Assembly: GCF_016107625.1 (NCBI RefSeq)
Contig: NZ_JABASV010000005.1
Coordinates: 62,001-126,000 of the forward strand
Reading direction: 5' to 3'
Origin: Vreelandella alkaliphila
GTDB taxonomy: Bacteria > Pseudomonadota > Gammaproteobacteria > Pseudomonadales > Halomonadaceae
Length of the DNA stretch: 64,000 nucleotides
Shown: positions 9,061 through 18,128 of the stretch, piece by piece
How the letters are laid out: each line of letters opens with the position of its first letter
Numbering within the stretch: the first letter of the stretch is position 1
The notes under the pieces: generated by a model
Databases searched by the model: none
What the model saw: the letters and a program-made list of their open reading frames with translations, nothing else
Told to the model about the DNA's origin: nothing
Program-made: the position numbers and the translations under genes

Positions 9061-10962
9061 ATGACATACGCTATCAATAACAACACGTCAGCCCGCAAAA
9101 TTTCGTGGCCCTTTCGCCTGCGTACACTCACCGCCGCCGTTGCTTACGCTTCTGCCTTAGGCGTCGGGGGCATTGCGCTGACAGTCCACGCCAGCGAGGT
9201 GACCTGGGACGATATTCTCAATGACCATAACAACACTGAAACGGTGTTGATGTACGGCATGGGCGTGAAAGCACAGCGCTATAGCCCGCTTAATCAAATT
9301 AACGCAGATAACGTCGAGATGCTGACCCCAGCGTGGTCTCACTCGTTTGGCGATGAAATGCAGCGTGGCCAGGAGTCTCAGGCGCTGATTCATGAAGGCG
9401 TTATTTATGTCACTGGCTCCTATTCACGTATTTTTGCTATTGATGCGCGCACTGGCCAGCGGCTGTGGTCATACAACCATCGCCTGCCCAGCGATATTCG
9501 CCCCTGCTGTGACGTAGTGAACCGCGGTGCGGCCATTTACGGCGATAAGGTATTCTTCGGCACGCTGGATGCTGGCATCGTGGCGCTGAACAAAGACACC
9601 GGTGAGGTGGTGTGGCGCGAGCGCTTTGGTGACCACCGCGCGGGCTACACCATGACCGGTGCGCCAACGATTGTAGAAGATAGCGAAACAGGTCGCGTGT
9701 TGCTGATTCATGGCTCTTCGGGAGATGAGTTCGGCATTGTGGGTAAGCTGTATGCCCGTGACCCTGATACCGGTGAAGAGATTTGGATGCGGCCCTTTGT
9801 TGAAGGCCATATGGGGCGTCTGAACGGTGAAGAGAGTACCCCAACGGGTGATGCTAGCGCGCCCTCCTGGCCCGATGACCCAGACAGCGAAACCGGCAAA
9901 GTACAAGCCTGGAGCCAAGGTGGCGGTGCGCCGTGGCAGAGCGCCAGTTTCGACCCTGATACCAATACCATCATCATTGGTGCCGGTAATCCTGCTCCCT
10001 GGAATGGCTGGGCACGCACCTCGGAAGACGGCGACCCGTCTGACTACGACAGCCTTTACACCTCTGGCCAGCTAGGGATCGACCCTTCGACTGGCGAAGT
10101 GAAGTGGTTCTATCAGCACACGCCCAACGACACCTGGGACTTCTCAGGCAATAACGAAATCGTCTTGTTTGAGTACGAAGATGAGAATGGCCGAACGGTG
10201 AATGCAGGAGCCCACGCTGACCGTAATGGCTTCTTCTATGTCACTGACCGCACCAACGGCGAGCTCATCAACGCCTTCCCGTTTGTCGATAACATTACCT
10301 GGGCTACCCATATTGACCTGGAAACCGGTCGCCCGGTTGAGGCTGAAGGCCAGCGCCCACCGCGCTTGGAAGAGGGACAAACCCGTTCTGAGCCTGTTGA
10401 AGTTTCACCACCTTTCCTTGGTGGTAAAAACTGGAACCCAATGGCTTACAGCGAAGACACAGGCCTGTTCTACGTACCGGGTAACCACTGGAAAGAAGAT
10501 TACTGGACCGAGGAAGTTGAGTACGTGGAAGGCGCAGCTTACCTGGGTATGGGCTTCCGCATTAAGCGTATGTACGACGACCACGTCGGTATTCTACGCG
10601 CTGTTGATCCGGTCACCGGTGAGTACGCTTGGGAGCATAAAGAGCCTATGCCGCTGTGGGCAGGCGTGCTAGCTACCCACGGTGATCTGGTGTTTACCGG
10701 TACTGGCGATGGCTACTTAAAAGCATTCCATGCAGAAACCGGTGAAGAGCTTTGGAAGTTCCAGGTAGGCACCGGCATCATTTCACCACCGGTAACTTGG
10801 GAAATGGATGGTGAACAGTACATTGGTGTTACTGCCGGTTATGGCGGCGCGGTTCCTCTTTGGGGCGGTGATATGGCTGAACTGACGCGGCCGATTGCTC
10901 AGGGCGGTTCGTTCTGGGTCTTTAAGCTGCCATCTTTCGTTCAAGACTTGGCTAACCGTTAA
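9061..10962 (+). CDS. exaA: PQQ-dependent alcohol dehydrogenase, calcium type
   Basis: The start at 9061 (MTYAINNNTSARKI) is preferred; an in-frame ATG 51 bases upstream would add a non-signal-like extension. The 633-residue precursor has a signal peptide ending near VHAS. It is an eight-bladed propeller quinoprotein. The rare adjacent cysteine pair (Cys149-Cys150, in RPCCDV) that caps PQQ is present. The catalytic aspartate is Asp360 in NDTWDFSGNNE. Position +2 is Ser362; lanthanide enzymes (PedH, XoxF) have Asp there, so this reads as the calcium-dependent ExaA/PedE type. It oxidises primary alcohols in the periplasm and donates electrons to cytochrome c-550, encoded divergently. Confidence 0.95.
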   Translation: MTYAINNNTSARKISWPFRLRTLTAAVAYASALGVGGIALTVHASEVTWDDILNDHNNTETVLMYGMGVKAQRYSPLNQINADNVEMLTPAWSHSFGDEMQRGQESQALIHEGVIYVTGSYSRIFAIDARTGQRLWSYNHRLPSDIRPCCDVVNRGAAIYGDKVFFGTLDAGIVALNKDTGEVVWRERFGDHRAGYTMTGAPTIVEDSETGRVLLIHGSSGDEFGIVGKLYARDPDTGEEIWMRPFVEGHMGRLNGEESTPTGDASAPSWPDDPDSETGKVQAWSQGGGAPWQSASFDPDTNTIIIGAGNPAPWNGWARTSEDGDPSDYDSLYTSGQLGIDPSTGEVKWFYQHTPNDTWDFSGNNEIVLFEYEDENGRTVNAGAHADRNGFFYVTDRTNGELINAFPFVDNITWATHIDLETGRPVEAEGQRPPRLEEGQTRSEPVEVSPPFLGGKNWNPMAYSEDTGLFYVPGNHWKEDYWTEEVEYVEGAAYLGMGFRIKRMYDDHVGILRAVDPVTGEYAWEHKEPMPLWAGVLATHGDLVFTGTGDGYLKAFHAETGEELWKFQVGTGIISPPVTWEMDGEQYIGVTAGYGGAVPLWGGDMAELTRPIAQGGSFWVFKLPSFVQDLANR

Positions 10963-10978
10963 GTTATCGACCCCTCTT

Positions 10979-11002
10979 GGGCGGCTTCTGCCGCCCTTTT
11001 TT
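10979..11002 (+). terminator. Rho-independent terminator after exaA
   Basis: A 7-bp perfect stem (GGGCGGC / GCCGCCC) with a TTCT loop is followed by six T residues. It lies 16 bases past the exaA stop and 33 bases before the pentapeptide gene, so it should limit read-through and keep exaA mRNA more abundant. Confidence 0.9.
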
Positions 11003-11034
11003 GAATAACATTAACGGTAATGGAGAGAATAACA

Positions 11035-11721
11035 ATGATAACTCGCAATGCTCTGTCTTTATGGAGCCGCCAAACAACGGCGGTTTTTCTCTGCCTTAGC
11101 GCGATAGGCAGCGTTGTCGCCGACGATTATGTTGAAGAGTATCAACCGCCAGTGCATAACGGCTGTGAGTTGGTGCCAGGTACTCAGTGCGCCAATATGG
11201 ATTTATCCGGCGGCGACTTTTCCAATTTGGATCTACAGGGCGCTAACTTTGCGGGCAGTAACCTAGAAGGCTCGGATTTCCGCCACAGCAACCTACGCAG
11301 CGTTGATTTTGAAGGCGCATCGCTGAGACATGCCAACCTCAATCGTGCACGCATGCCCAACACGCATTTACGCGGCGCCGATCTTTCCCATGCCAGTTTG
11401 GTTGGATTGGATAGCTGGAGTATTTATGCCCAGGGCGCGACATTTGATTATGCCGATTTGACCGGCGCTAACCTTGAGTTTGCCCGGCTTTCCGGGGCCA
11501 GCATGCAAGGAGCGACGTTGATGGGCAGCAATCTGGAAATGGCCTGGATGAATAAGGTCAACCTGATCGGTGCGGACCTGCGCGATGCTAATCTGCAAGA
11601 AGCAAAAATGAACATCACGCGGCTCAATGATGCTGATATGACCGGTGCACGCATCCACTACGGCAACTTCCAAATGGCCCAAATGGAGGGTTGTACCGGC
11701 TGCCCGTTTGATTGGGAGTAA
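11035..11721 (+). CDS. Secreted pentapeptide-repeat protein
   Basis: The ATG at 11035 has GGAGA eight bases upstream, better than the ATG at 11020. The 228-residue protein has a signal peptide (to about VVADD) and then roughly 30 tandem pentapeptides of the A(D/N)LxX kind, for example GANFAGSNLEGSDFRHSNL and GADLRDANLQEAKM. These fold as a right-handed quadrilateral beta-helix. Cysteines occur in NGCELVPGTQC and in GCTGC at the C terminus, so disulfides may cap both ends. A pentapeptide-repeat gene beside the PQQ ethanol dehydrogenase is, as I recall, also present in Pseudomonas putida. Its function is unknown. Confidence 0.88.
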   Translation: MITRNALSLWSRQTTAVFLCLSAIGSVVADDYVEEYQPPVHNGCELVPGTQCANMDLSGGDFSNLDLQGANFAGSNLEGSDFRHSNLRSVDFEGASLRHANLNRARMPNTHLRGADLSHASLVGLDSWSIYAQGATFDYADLTGANLEFARLSGASMQGATLMGSNLEMAWMNKVNLIGADLRDANLQEAKMNITRLNDADMTGARIHYGNFQMAQMEGCTGCPFDWE

Positions 11722-11728
11722 TGTCACC

Positions 11729-12325
11729 ATGTCGACACAACCTTCGGCGCACTCTGTGCGCCGCTATATGCTCTGTGTGGTGTGGGCAGCGGGTGTATTC
11801 AGTGGAGCGGTACACGCTGAAGCGCCCTCAGCGGTATTTAACCAAGAAGGCTACCGCTTGCCGCCTTTTAAAGCGCCTGTTACCGCACCGCTTCCAGGGG
11901 TGACCACGTTAGATGACCATGCTTTTCAAGCGCTGCTGGAGTCACCGCCAGTGATTCTGGTGGATGTCTACGCGCTGCCCTGGCATAACGGCCTTTTTCT
12001 GCAGGATAGTGCGCACTTAACGATCCCAGGCAGCATGTGGCTGCCCAACGTAGGCGCGGCTAGTTTGGAAGAGGAGTGGGTTGATTATTTCACCACAGCA
12101 CTGAATGCGCAGCGTGAGCGCGCTGAAGCCGCGCCGCTAGTATTCTTCTGCCGGGCTGACTGCTGGCTTTCCTGGAACGCTGCCCGGCGCGCCGAGGCAA
12201 TGGGTTATGAAGAGCTCTATTGGTACCCCAATGGGGTGGATGGCTGGCAAGCGAGCGGACATTCGTTAGCAGCCGTTTGCCCGCAGCTGCCCGCTCATGC
12301 TGAGCGAGCTACCTGCGAGCCTTAA
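11729..12325 (+). CDS. Rhodanese-like PQQ-catabolism protein with C-x3-C-W motif
   Basis: The ATG at 11729 follows GGGAG by ten bases and starts a credible signal peptide (MLCVVWAAGVFSGAVHA); a longer upstream frame runs inside the previous gene. The 198-residue protein has a rhodanese-like fold (LVDVYALPWHNG, TIPGSMWLPN) and the motif FFCRADCWLSWNAA where the active-site loop would be. It fits the family NCBI calls PQQ-dependent catabolism-associated CXXCW motif protein. The first cysteine is the expected sulfur acceptor. It should work in the periplasm with the SoxYZ-like carrier and metallohydrolase across the divergent promoter; this is an inference from co-occurrence. Confidence 0.86.
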   Translation: MSTQPSAHSVRRYMLCVVWAAGVFSGAVHAEAPSAVFNQEGYRLPPFKAPVTAPLPGVTTLDDHAFQALLESPPVILVDVYALPWHNGLFLQDSAHLTIPGSMWLPNVGAASLEEEWVDYFTTALNAQRERAEAAPLVFFCRADCWLSWNAARRAEAMGYEELYWYPNGVDGWQASGHSLAAVCPQLPAHAERATCEP

Positions 12326-12387
12326 TCGGTTTGTTGCTGATAGCCAGGTTGATTACTAATCAATAGATTTATTACGGATAAACAGGC

Positions 12388-13596
12388 TTATTGCCGGTAA
12401 ATCAGCTCAAGTGGTTGGCGGGGCGAAGGCGCTGCCAAGCCACTCTGTCTCAAGCCGCTTTGAATTTCAGCCTGACCCTGCAACTGCTTTGACTGGCGGG
12501 CATTGCGGGGAATCAGCGTCGCTTGATCGGGTGTGTTGTGGCTGTTTTCTGCGATTAGGCTCTCTAACAACCCATGCTGGGGAGAGTGCTGGCATACAGG
12601 GTCGGTAGCGTTCATATCGCCGGTTAATAAATAGGCTTGGCAACGGCAGCCGCCATGGTCTTTATCGCGATCGTCGCACTGTTGGCAGAGCGCAGGCATC
12701 CACTGGGTGCCGCGAAAACGGTTGAACGCATCGCTTTGGTACCAAATGTCTTGCAGCGACGTCTCTTTGACGTTCGGAAACGCCATTGGTAGCTCCCTGG
12801 CGCTGTGGCAGGGCAACACGGCGCCATCTGGGGCAACGGTCATAAAGATACTGCCCCAACCACCCATGCACGCTTTAGGCGCTTGCTCAAAGTAGTCTGG
12901 CACCACAAATAGTAATGACATATCGCGGCCACGTGCTGCGAGTGTTTCACGCCAGCGATTGGTTTCTGCTTCGGCACGTACCAGCTGTTCACGGGTAGGC
13001 ATTAACGCCTGTCGGTTCAAAAACGCCCAGCCGTAATACTGGCAGTTGGCCAGTTCAACCGCATCCGCGCCTAGCTCATCGCAGAGGGCAATCAGGTCGC
13101 CAATTTGATCGATATTGTGCCGATGTAGCACTACGTTTAATACCATGGGGTAGCCAGCAGCTTTGACCGCTTTGGCCATTGCCAACTTGTTGGCATGGGC
13201 CTTGGCAGAGCCTGCCAGCGCCTGAGCAAGTTCGGGGTCGGCGGCTTGCAGGCTAATCTGGATATGATCCAGGCCCGCTTCAGCCAAGGCGTTTACCCGT
13301 TGGGCAGTGAGGCCCACGCCGGAGGTCAGCAGGTTAGTATAAAAGCCTAGCTGGCGTGCTTCGCTTACCAGCGCTTCCAGGTCTTGACGAATCAGCGGTT
13401 CGCCGCCAGAAAAACCAAGCTGTGCCGCCCCCATCGCCCTGGCTTGGCGCAGCACGCTAAACCACGCGTCGGTATCCAGCTCGTTTTGGTAACGGGTAAA
13501 TTCCAACGGGTTAGAGCAGTAAGCGCACTGCAGTGGGCAGCGGTAGGTGAGTTCCGCCAGCAGCCATAAGGGCGGTGAGGTCGTTTTATTAACCAC
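12388..13596 (-). CDS. pqqE: PqqE radical SAM peptide cyclase
   Basis: 402 residues. The radical SAM cluster motif CxxxCxxC is Cys20, Cys24 and Cys27 in RCPLQCAYC, and GGEP follows. The C-terminal SPASM region has the auxiliary-cluster cysteines in PCHSA and CQQC..GGCRC. It makes the carbon-carbon bond between the Glu and Tyr of PqqA bound to PqqD. The start is GTG at 13596, overlapping the pqqD stop by 8 bp, with GGAGG in the end of pqqD as ribosome site. It is the last gene of the leftward pqq cluster and converges with the rhodanese-like gene. Confidence 0.96.
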   Translation of the reverse strand: MVNKTTSPPLWLLAELTYRCPLQCAYCSNPLEFTRYQNELDTDAWFSVLRQARAMGAAQLGFSGGEPLIRQDLEALVSEARQLGFYTNLLTSGVGLTAQRVNALAEAGLDHIQISLQAADPELAQALAGSAKAHANKLAMAKAVKAAGYPMVLNVVLHRHNIDQIGDLIALCDELGADAVELANCQYYGWAFLNRQALMPTREQLVRAEAETNRWRETLAARGRDMSLLFVVPDYFEQAPKACMGGWGSIFMTVAPDGAVLPCHSARELPMAFPNVKETSLQDIWYQSDAFNRFRGTQWMPALCQQCDDRDKDHGGCRCQAYLLTGDMNATDPVCQHSPQHGLLESLIAENSHNTPDQATLIPRNARQSKQLQGQAEIQSGLRQSGLAAPSPRQPLELIYRQ

Positions 13597-13891
13597 AATG
13601 AACCTCCTTCACGGCTAGCCAGCCGTTACCGCGGGCTTCCTCGATAAACTGCACGACATCGTCTGCTAAGGACTCCGCGCCTGGGTAGCGCTGCTGTAGG
13701 GTGGCGATAATATCGGCGATGGAGTGGTGGCCATCAACCTGCTCAAGAATCGCACCGGCAGTCGCGCTGAGCTTGACCATGCCTTCGGGATAAAGAATGA
13801 CGTGGCAGCCTTGAATGGCTTCCCACTGTAAGCGCCAACCGCGTCGCAGCTGGTAAATATCTTGATGTGATATGACGAGTTGCTGTGACAT
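13589..13891 (-). CDS. pqqD: PqqD peptide chaperone
   Basis: A 100-residue RRE-fold protein ([18 protein letters not shown], then [17 protein letters not shown]) of the usual PqqD length. It binds PqqA and presents it to PqqE. It sits between pqqC and pqqE and overlaps pqqE by 8 bp, which fits the 1:1 need for these partners. Confidence 0.94.
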   Translation of the reverse strand: MSQQLVISHQDIYQLRRGWRLQWEAIQGCHVILYPEGMVKLSATAGAILEQVDGHHSIADIIATLQQRYPGAESLADDVVQFIEEARGNGWLAVKEVHCG

Positions 13892-13922
13892 GGTGAATTC
13901 CCCAACGCTAGTCGATCATTGC

Positions 13923-14711
13923 CTAGTAAAGTGAGTGCTCAAGCCCACGGTGATACACCGCTTCGCGGGTGACGGTGTGGTAAGGCGGGCGGTCTAGCTG
14001 ATAGGCCATGGTCATGGCATCCAACATGCTCCAGAGCACATCGAGCTTAAATTGCAGAATATCCAGCGCGCGCTGCTGCAGCGCCACCGTGGTACACACG
14101 CCTAAAGCGATTTCCAGGCCGTGCTCGACGTCTCGACGGGCTTCGCTGAGCCGCTTCCGAAAATAGCGATAGCCTTGCTCGTTAATCCACGGGTAGTGCT
14201 GAGGCCAGGTGTCCAGGCGGTTTTGGTGGGCAAGCGGCGCAAATAGCTCGGTAAGCGATGAGATCGCAGCTTCCTGCCAGGAGGCTCGAGCGACAAAGTG
14301 GCGGTAAGCATCTACCGCAAAGCGCACGCCAGGTAGCACACGCTCCTGAGAAAGCAGTGTATGACGGTGTAGCCCTACGGCTTCACCTAGGGCTAACCAG
14401 GCTTCAATCCCGCCTTCATCTCCGTCGTGGCCGTCGTGGTCAAGCAGGCGTTGCACCCATCGCCTGCGGGTAGCGGCATCTGGGCAGTTAGCCAGCAGCG
14501 CGGCGTCTTTTTGGGGAATCATCAACTGGTAGTAAAAGCGATTAGCTACCCAACCTTGAAGTTGTTCCTGGGTAAGCTCGCCGTTGGCCATCGCCTGTTG
14601 AAAGGGGTGATTAAGATGGTAGTACTGCCCTTTACCCATTAGCACTTCACGGAACGCCTCCCGACTGAGCGGGGTGGCAGAAGCACTGGGCATTATCGCT
14701 GTCATCGCCAT
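13923..14711 (-). CDS. pqqC: PqqC pyrroloquinoline-quinone synthase
   Basis: 262 residues, about ten longer than many PqqC proteins through an N-terminal extension ([13 protein letters not shown]). The all-helical family sequence is clear: [31 protein letters not shown] and [16 protein letters not shown]. It catalyses the last ring closure and eight-electron oxidation to PQQ with oxygen. Unlike most pqq clusters it is not adjacent to pqqB but separated by a 329-base AT-rich gap that probably holds its own promoter. Confidence 0.95.
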   Translation of the reverse strand: MAMTAIMPSASATPLSREAFREVLMGKGQYYHLNHPFQQAMANGELTQEQLQGWVANRFYYQLMIPQKDAALLANCPDAATRRRWVQRLLDHDGHDGDEGGIEAWLALGEAVGLHRHTLLSQERVLPGVRFAVDAYRHFVARASWQEAAISSLTELFAPLAHQNRLDTWPQHYPWINEQGYRYFRKRLSEARRDVEHGLEIALGVCTTVALQQRALDILQFKLDVLWSMLDAMTMAYQLDRPPYHTVTREAVYHRGLEHSLY

Positions 14712-15040
14712 AGTCGATTTCCTGGTTATTTTTTTAATATCTAATGTATTTGTTGCTGATTTACATGGTTTTTATTTTTAACCATTTTTTATGCATAGGA
14801 TTTGTTTAATGAAACAGGTTTTTTGGTTATAGCTCGCTCTGTTTGAATTATTTTATAAAGTTATATGCTTATTTTGGTTTGATTTTATCAGGGCCTTTTT
14901 TTGCACCTTTTATCGATCTACTATCTTTTAAATTCTACTAACCTAGTGCTTTTTTAATCTAAGATTTAGGTCTGGATGTTAATAGATTAATACTCAATAA
15001 TTCTAAGATAAGAGAGTGTTCAAGGTCTGTGGAAGTCAAC
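14712..15040. other. AT-rich 329-base gap between pqqB and pqqC
   Basis: No convincing gene is seen on either strand. The stretch is far richer in A and T than its neighbours, with several runs of five to seven T on the plus strand. ATGGTT (14773-14778 region) and AACCAT form a short dyad around TTTATTTTT. Several TATAAT-like hexamers can be drawn on the minus strand (for example within the AT block near 14850-14875), so a pqqCDE promoter here is likely. Foreign origin of the segment cannot be judged from composition alone. Confidence 0.6.
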
Positions 15041-15964
15041 CTAAAACGTCAGTTTCATTCCGTCGTAAGCTGTTTCGATGCCTGCGGCCTGCAATGTTTT
15101 CGCTGCATCGCTAGCGCCGTCCAAAATCGGGTTGGTGTTGTTGATATGAATCAAAATGCGCCGCGTGCTGCTGGGGAGTTCGTTCAATAGCGCACACATA
15201 CCACCGCTGCCATTGAGCGCGAGGTGACCCATCTGTTGGCCTGTGGAGGTGCCAACGCCAAGTGCCTGCATTTCGTCGTCTTCCCACAGGGTGCCATCCA
15301 CCATCACCACATCTGCGGCGTTTAAGAAACGCATTGCCAGCGGTGTCGGGTTGCCAAGCCCAGGGGCGTAGCACAGCGACTTGCCGTTGTTGCGGTCAAC
15401 AACGTACAGGCCTAAATTATCGCCGCAGGAAGGCGCGCCGCGCCGCGGTGAGTAAGGTGGGGCATTGCTGTGTAGCGCAAAGGCGGTGAGCGCGATATCT
15501 GGCAGAAAGGGAATCGAAAACTCGACAACTTCCTGATGATCTTCCAAGTCAATCGGCTGCCAGTGTAGTCCGCCCCAGTGTTCCAGCATCGGGAATAGCG
15601 GAAAACCAGTCGATAAATCGCGATGCACATTAGGCGTGCACCACACCTCTAATGGACAGCCTTCTCTTAGGGAGAGTAGCCCGGTGACATGGTCGATTTG
15701 AGCATCTACCAGTAGCACGCCACGAATACCGCTGCCACGCAGCTCACTTGGCCATAATTCCGGGTTGGCATTGAGCTGAGCGCGAATGTCAGGGGACGCA
15801 TTGCATAGCAACCACTGCTTGCCATCCACACTTAACGCAATCGATGACTGGCTGCGAGATTGATGATCTGCACTGCCCAGGCGAGCGTGGTAGCAGTTAG
15901 GGCAGTTGCAATTCCATTGGGGAAAACCGCCACCTGCGGCAGCCCCAAGAACTAAAATATGCAT
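15041..15964 (-). CDS. pqqB: PqqB, MBL-fold PQQ biosynthesis protein
   Basis: 307 residues, normal for PqqB. The N terminus LGAAAGGGFPQWNCNCPNC carries the family's cysteine zinc site, and the metallo-beta-lactamase-like core follows (VDAQIDHVTGLLSLREG). PqqB is thought to hydroxylate the cross-linked tyrosine intermediate before PqqC acts. GGAGG precedes the ATG at 15964. A strong hairpin lies between it and pqqA. Confidence 0.95.
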   Translation of the reverse strand: MHILVLGAAAGGGFPQWNCNCPNCYHARLGSADHQSRSQSSIALSVDGKQWLLCNASPDIRAQLNANPELWPSELRGSGIRGVLLVDAQIDHVTGLLSLREGCPLEVWCTPNVHRDLSTGFPLFPMLEHWGGLHWQPIDLEDHQEVVEFSIPFLPDIALTAFALHSNAPPYSPRRGAPSCGDNLGLYVVDRNNGKSLCYAPGLGNPTPLAMRFLNAADVVMVDGTLWEDDEMQALGVGTSTGQQMGHLALNGSGGMCALLNELPSSTRRILIHINNTNPILDGASDAAKTLQAAGIETAYDGMKLTF

Positions 15965-16016
15965 AGACTGGCCTCCTACGTTAGTGCTGTGGGTGTGCTA
16001 TGAATCCTGGCTGAAA

Positions 16017-16055
16017 GCCCCTGCCTGATATCAACCCAATAAGGCAGGCAGGGGC
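16017..16055 (-). terminator. Hairpin between pqqA and pqqB (attenuator)
   Basis: Arms GCCCCTGCCTG (16017-16027) and CAGGCAGGGGC (16045-16055) form a perfect 11-bp stem with a 17-base loop. In the direction of transcription only TTTC follows, so it is either a weak terminator or an mRNA-protecting stem. Its place between the tiny precursor gene and pqqB fits the known need for far more PqqA than PqqB. Confidence 0.75.
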
Positions 16056-16075
16056 CGTGGCTCAGTAGCTAGAGA

Positions 16076-16147
16076 TTAGCGAGTAGAGATATACAGCGTT
16101 ACTTCAAAGCCAAGGCGCATGTCTTGATACGTTGGTTTAGTCCACAT
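16076..16147 (-). CDS. pqqA: PqqA, PQQ precursor peptide
   Basis: A 23-residue peptide, MWTKPTYQDMRLGFEVTLYI followed by STR. The conserved Glu15-x3-Tyr19 (EVTLY), the two residues that become PQQ, is present. AGGAG lies eight bases before the ATG. It is the first gene of the leftward pqqABCDE set. Confidence 0.97.
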   Translation of the reverse strand: MWTKPTYQDMRLGFEVTLYISTR

Positions 16148-16540
16148 AAGTGACTCTCCTGCGTTGTTAAGCTTGTTGTTGAGAATGTCATTACAAATGT
16201 CGTTACAAGTACTGCTGTGGTCGTTTTTGGCGGTTAATCATTATTGCCATGCCCACTACTACAGTTAATCACTGGTAGGGCGAATTGAATGCGGTACTTT
16301 GGAAGTAGTTTTCTCTAACTTTTGGTGGGGAATCGTTGTTAAAAAGGGTAGTGTTGTAGTTAAACAACCCAATTGAATCGAAGGTTGAATAGTAACTGGC
16401 AGTCGCCGCGTTAGATCCTAAACTGCTATCTGGCGCGAAGACGCATGTCAGTAATAATGCCCAGCGTCCAATAACCAAGGGTGAAAACGTGATTGTTTTG
16501 GTAATGACGCTGGAAATGGGCTAACCAAGGGAGAAAGCGT
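16148..16540. promoter_or_regulatory. Divergent region pqqA / pntA
   Basis: The 393 bases must contain the promoters of pqqA (left) and pntA (right). A 12-base tandem repeat lies 37-60 bases before the pqqA start. A TTG-started reading frame of 69 codons on the minus strand (16269-16478) has a vaguely signal-like start but no ribosome site and no recognisable family, and is not called as a gene. Nothing else is supported. Confidence 0.5.
16184..16207 (-). repeat. 12-base tandem repeat before pqqA
   Basis: AATGTCATTACA is followed directly by AATGTCGTTACA, identical at 11 of 12 positions. The spacing is close to one helical turn, so it may be a two-site activator target for pqqA, or merely a slippage duplication. 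Confidence 0.8.
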
Positions 16541-18112
16541 GTGAAAATAGGCGCACCGAAAGAGACAGCTCAAGGAGAAGCGCGTGTAGCGCTTACTCCT
16601 GAGAGCGCAAAACAGCTTCAGAAGCTAGGCCATGAGTGCTTGGTGGAAGCCGGCGCAGGGGCTGCCGCGGGCTTTAATGACGACACGTATCGCGATGCGG
16701 GTGTCAGCGTTGTGGAAAGCGCGGAAGCGCTGTGGCGTGATGCGGACGTGGTGATTAAAGTCCGTGAACCTTCGGAAACTGAGGCTCACTATTTGCGCGA
16801 AGGCCTGACGCTGATTGCGTTCTTCTGGCCAGCACAAAACGAAGCACTGTTGGAAACCTGTAAAGCTCAGGGCGCGTCTGTTATTGCGATGGACATGGTG
16901 CCACGTATTTCCAGAGCGCAGAAAATGGATGCGCTCTCCTCAATGGCCAATATCGCGGGCTACCGTGCGGTGATTGAGGCGGGCAATAACTTTGGCCGCT
17001 TCTTTACTGGCCAGGTAACCGCCGCCGGTAAAGTTCCCCCTGCCAAAGTATTGGTGATCGGCGCAGGTGTGGCGGGCTTGTCGGCGATTGGTACTGCGGC
17101 TAGCCTTGGCGCTGTGGTGCGTGCGTTTGATGTGCGCCCAGAGGTGTCCGAGCAGATTGAATCCATGGGCGCTGAATTCCTGTTTCTCGATTTTGAAGAT
17201 AGTCAGGACGGTTCAGAAAGCGGTGGCTATGCCTCTCCCTCTAGCCCAGAGTTTCGTGAGAAGCAGCTGGAGTGTTTCCGCGAACAAGCGCCGGATGTCG
17301 ACATTGTCATCACCACGGCGCTGATTCCTGGCAGGCCTGCACCAAAGCTGTGGCTGGAAGATATGGTGGCAGCCATGAAGCCTGGCTCGGTGATTGTCGA
17401 CTTAGCCGCTGAAAAAGGCGGTAACTGCGATTTAACCAAGCCGGACGAACGAGTGGTATCTGATAACGGCGTAGTGGTGGTCGGCTATACCGACTTCCCC
17501 TCACGCATGGCCACCCAAGCGTCGCTGCTTTACGCCACCAATATTCGCCATATGCTAGCCGACCTCACGCCTGAGAAAGACGGCGTCATCCATCACAACA
17601 TGGAAGACGATGTCATTCGCGGCGCTACGGTCACGCACCAGGGCGAAATCACCTTCCCGCCGCCGCCGCCCAAAGTAAAGGCCATTGCCGCGGCGAAGCC
17701 AAAGAAAAAAGAGAAAGAACCGACGCCTGAAGAGAAGAAGGCTACTGAACTGGCCGCCTTCAAAGCGCAAACCAAGCGACAAGCTGGCTTACTCGCCGTT
17801 GGTGGCGCGTTGATGCTGTTGCTGGGTCAAATAGCCCCTGCCTCATTTATGCAGCACTTCATTGTGTTTGTGTTGGCGTGTTTCATTGGCTTCCAGGTGA
17901 TTTGGAAGGTGAGTCATTCGCTGCACACGCCTTTAATGGCGGTCACTAATGCCATCTCCGGCATCATTATTTTAGGGGCAATTTTGCAAATCGGTTCAGG
18001 CAGTGGCGTCGTTATCGTGCTGGCGGCCATTTCGGTACTGATTGCGTCGATTAATATCGTGGGTGGCTTCCTGGTGACACGCCGGATGCTTGCCATGTTC
18101 CAAAAATCCTAA
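16541..18112 (+). CDS. pntA: NAD(P) transhydrogenase subunit alpha PntA
   Basis: 523 residues beginning with a GTG codon (AGGGAG upstream). The start [20 protein letters not shown] is the typical alanine-dehydrogenase-like NAD domain, and [20 protein letters not shown] is the Rossmann loop. A lysine-rich linker (about residues 375-410) leads to membrane helices at the C terminus, as in full-length E. coli PntA. With PntB it forms the proton-driven transhydrogenase that makes NADPH from NADH. pntB follows after 16 bases. Confidence 0.95.
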   Translation: MKIGAPKETAQGEARVALTPESAKQLQKLGHECLVEAGAGAAAGFNDDTYRDAGVSVVESAEALWRDADVVIKVREPSETEAHYLREGLTLIAFFWPAQNEALLETCKAQGASVIAMDMVPRISRAQKMDALSSMANIAGYRAVIEAGNNFGRFFTGQVTAAGKVPPAKVLVIGAGVAGLSAIGTAASLGAVVRAFDVRPEVSEQIESMGAEFLFLDFEDSQDGSESGGYASPSSPEFREKQLECFREQAPDVDIVITTALIPGRPAPKLWLEDMVAAMKPGSVIVDLAAEKGGNCDLTKPDERVVSDNGVVVVGYTDFPSRMATQASLLYATNIRHMLADLTPEKDGVIHHNMEDDVIRGATVTHQGEITFPPPPPKVKAIAAAKPKKKEKEPTPEEKKATELAAFKAQTKRQAGLLAVGGALMLLLGQIAPASFMQHFIVFVLACFIGFQVIWKVSHSLHTPLMAVTNAISGIIILGAILQIGSGSGVVIVLAAISVLIASINIVGGFLVTRRMLAMFQKS

Positions 18113-18128
18113 GCGGCGGAGAAACGAG

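Noticed and set aside
12360..12400. 19-base imperfect repeat spanning the pqqE stop
   Set aside because: Only about 13 of 19 positions match, within chance for AT-rich sequence.
16269..16478. TTG-started 69-codon frame between pqqA and pntA, with a slightly signal-like start
   Set aside because: No ribosome site, odd composition rich in Asn, Ser and Tyr, no recognised family, and it fills a divergent promoter region.
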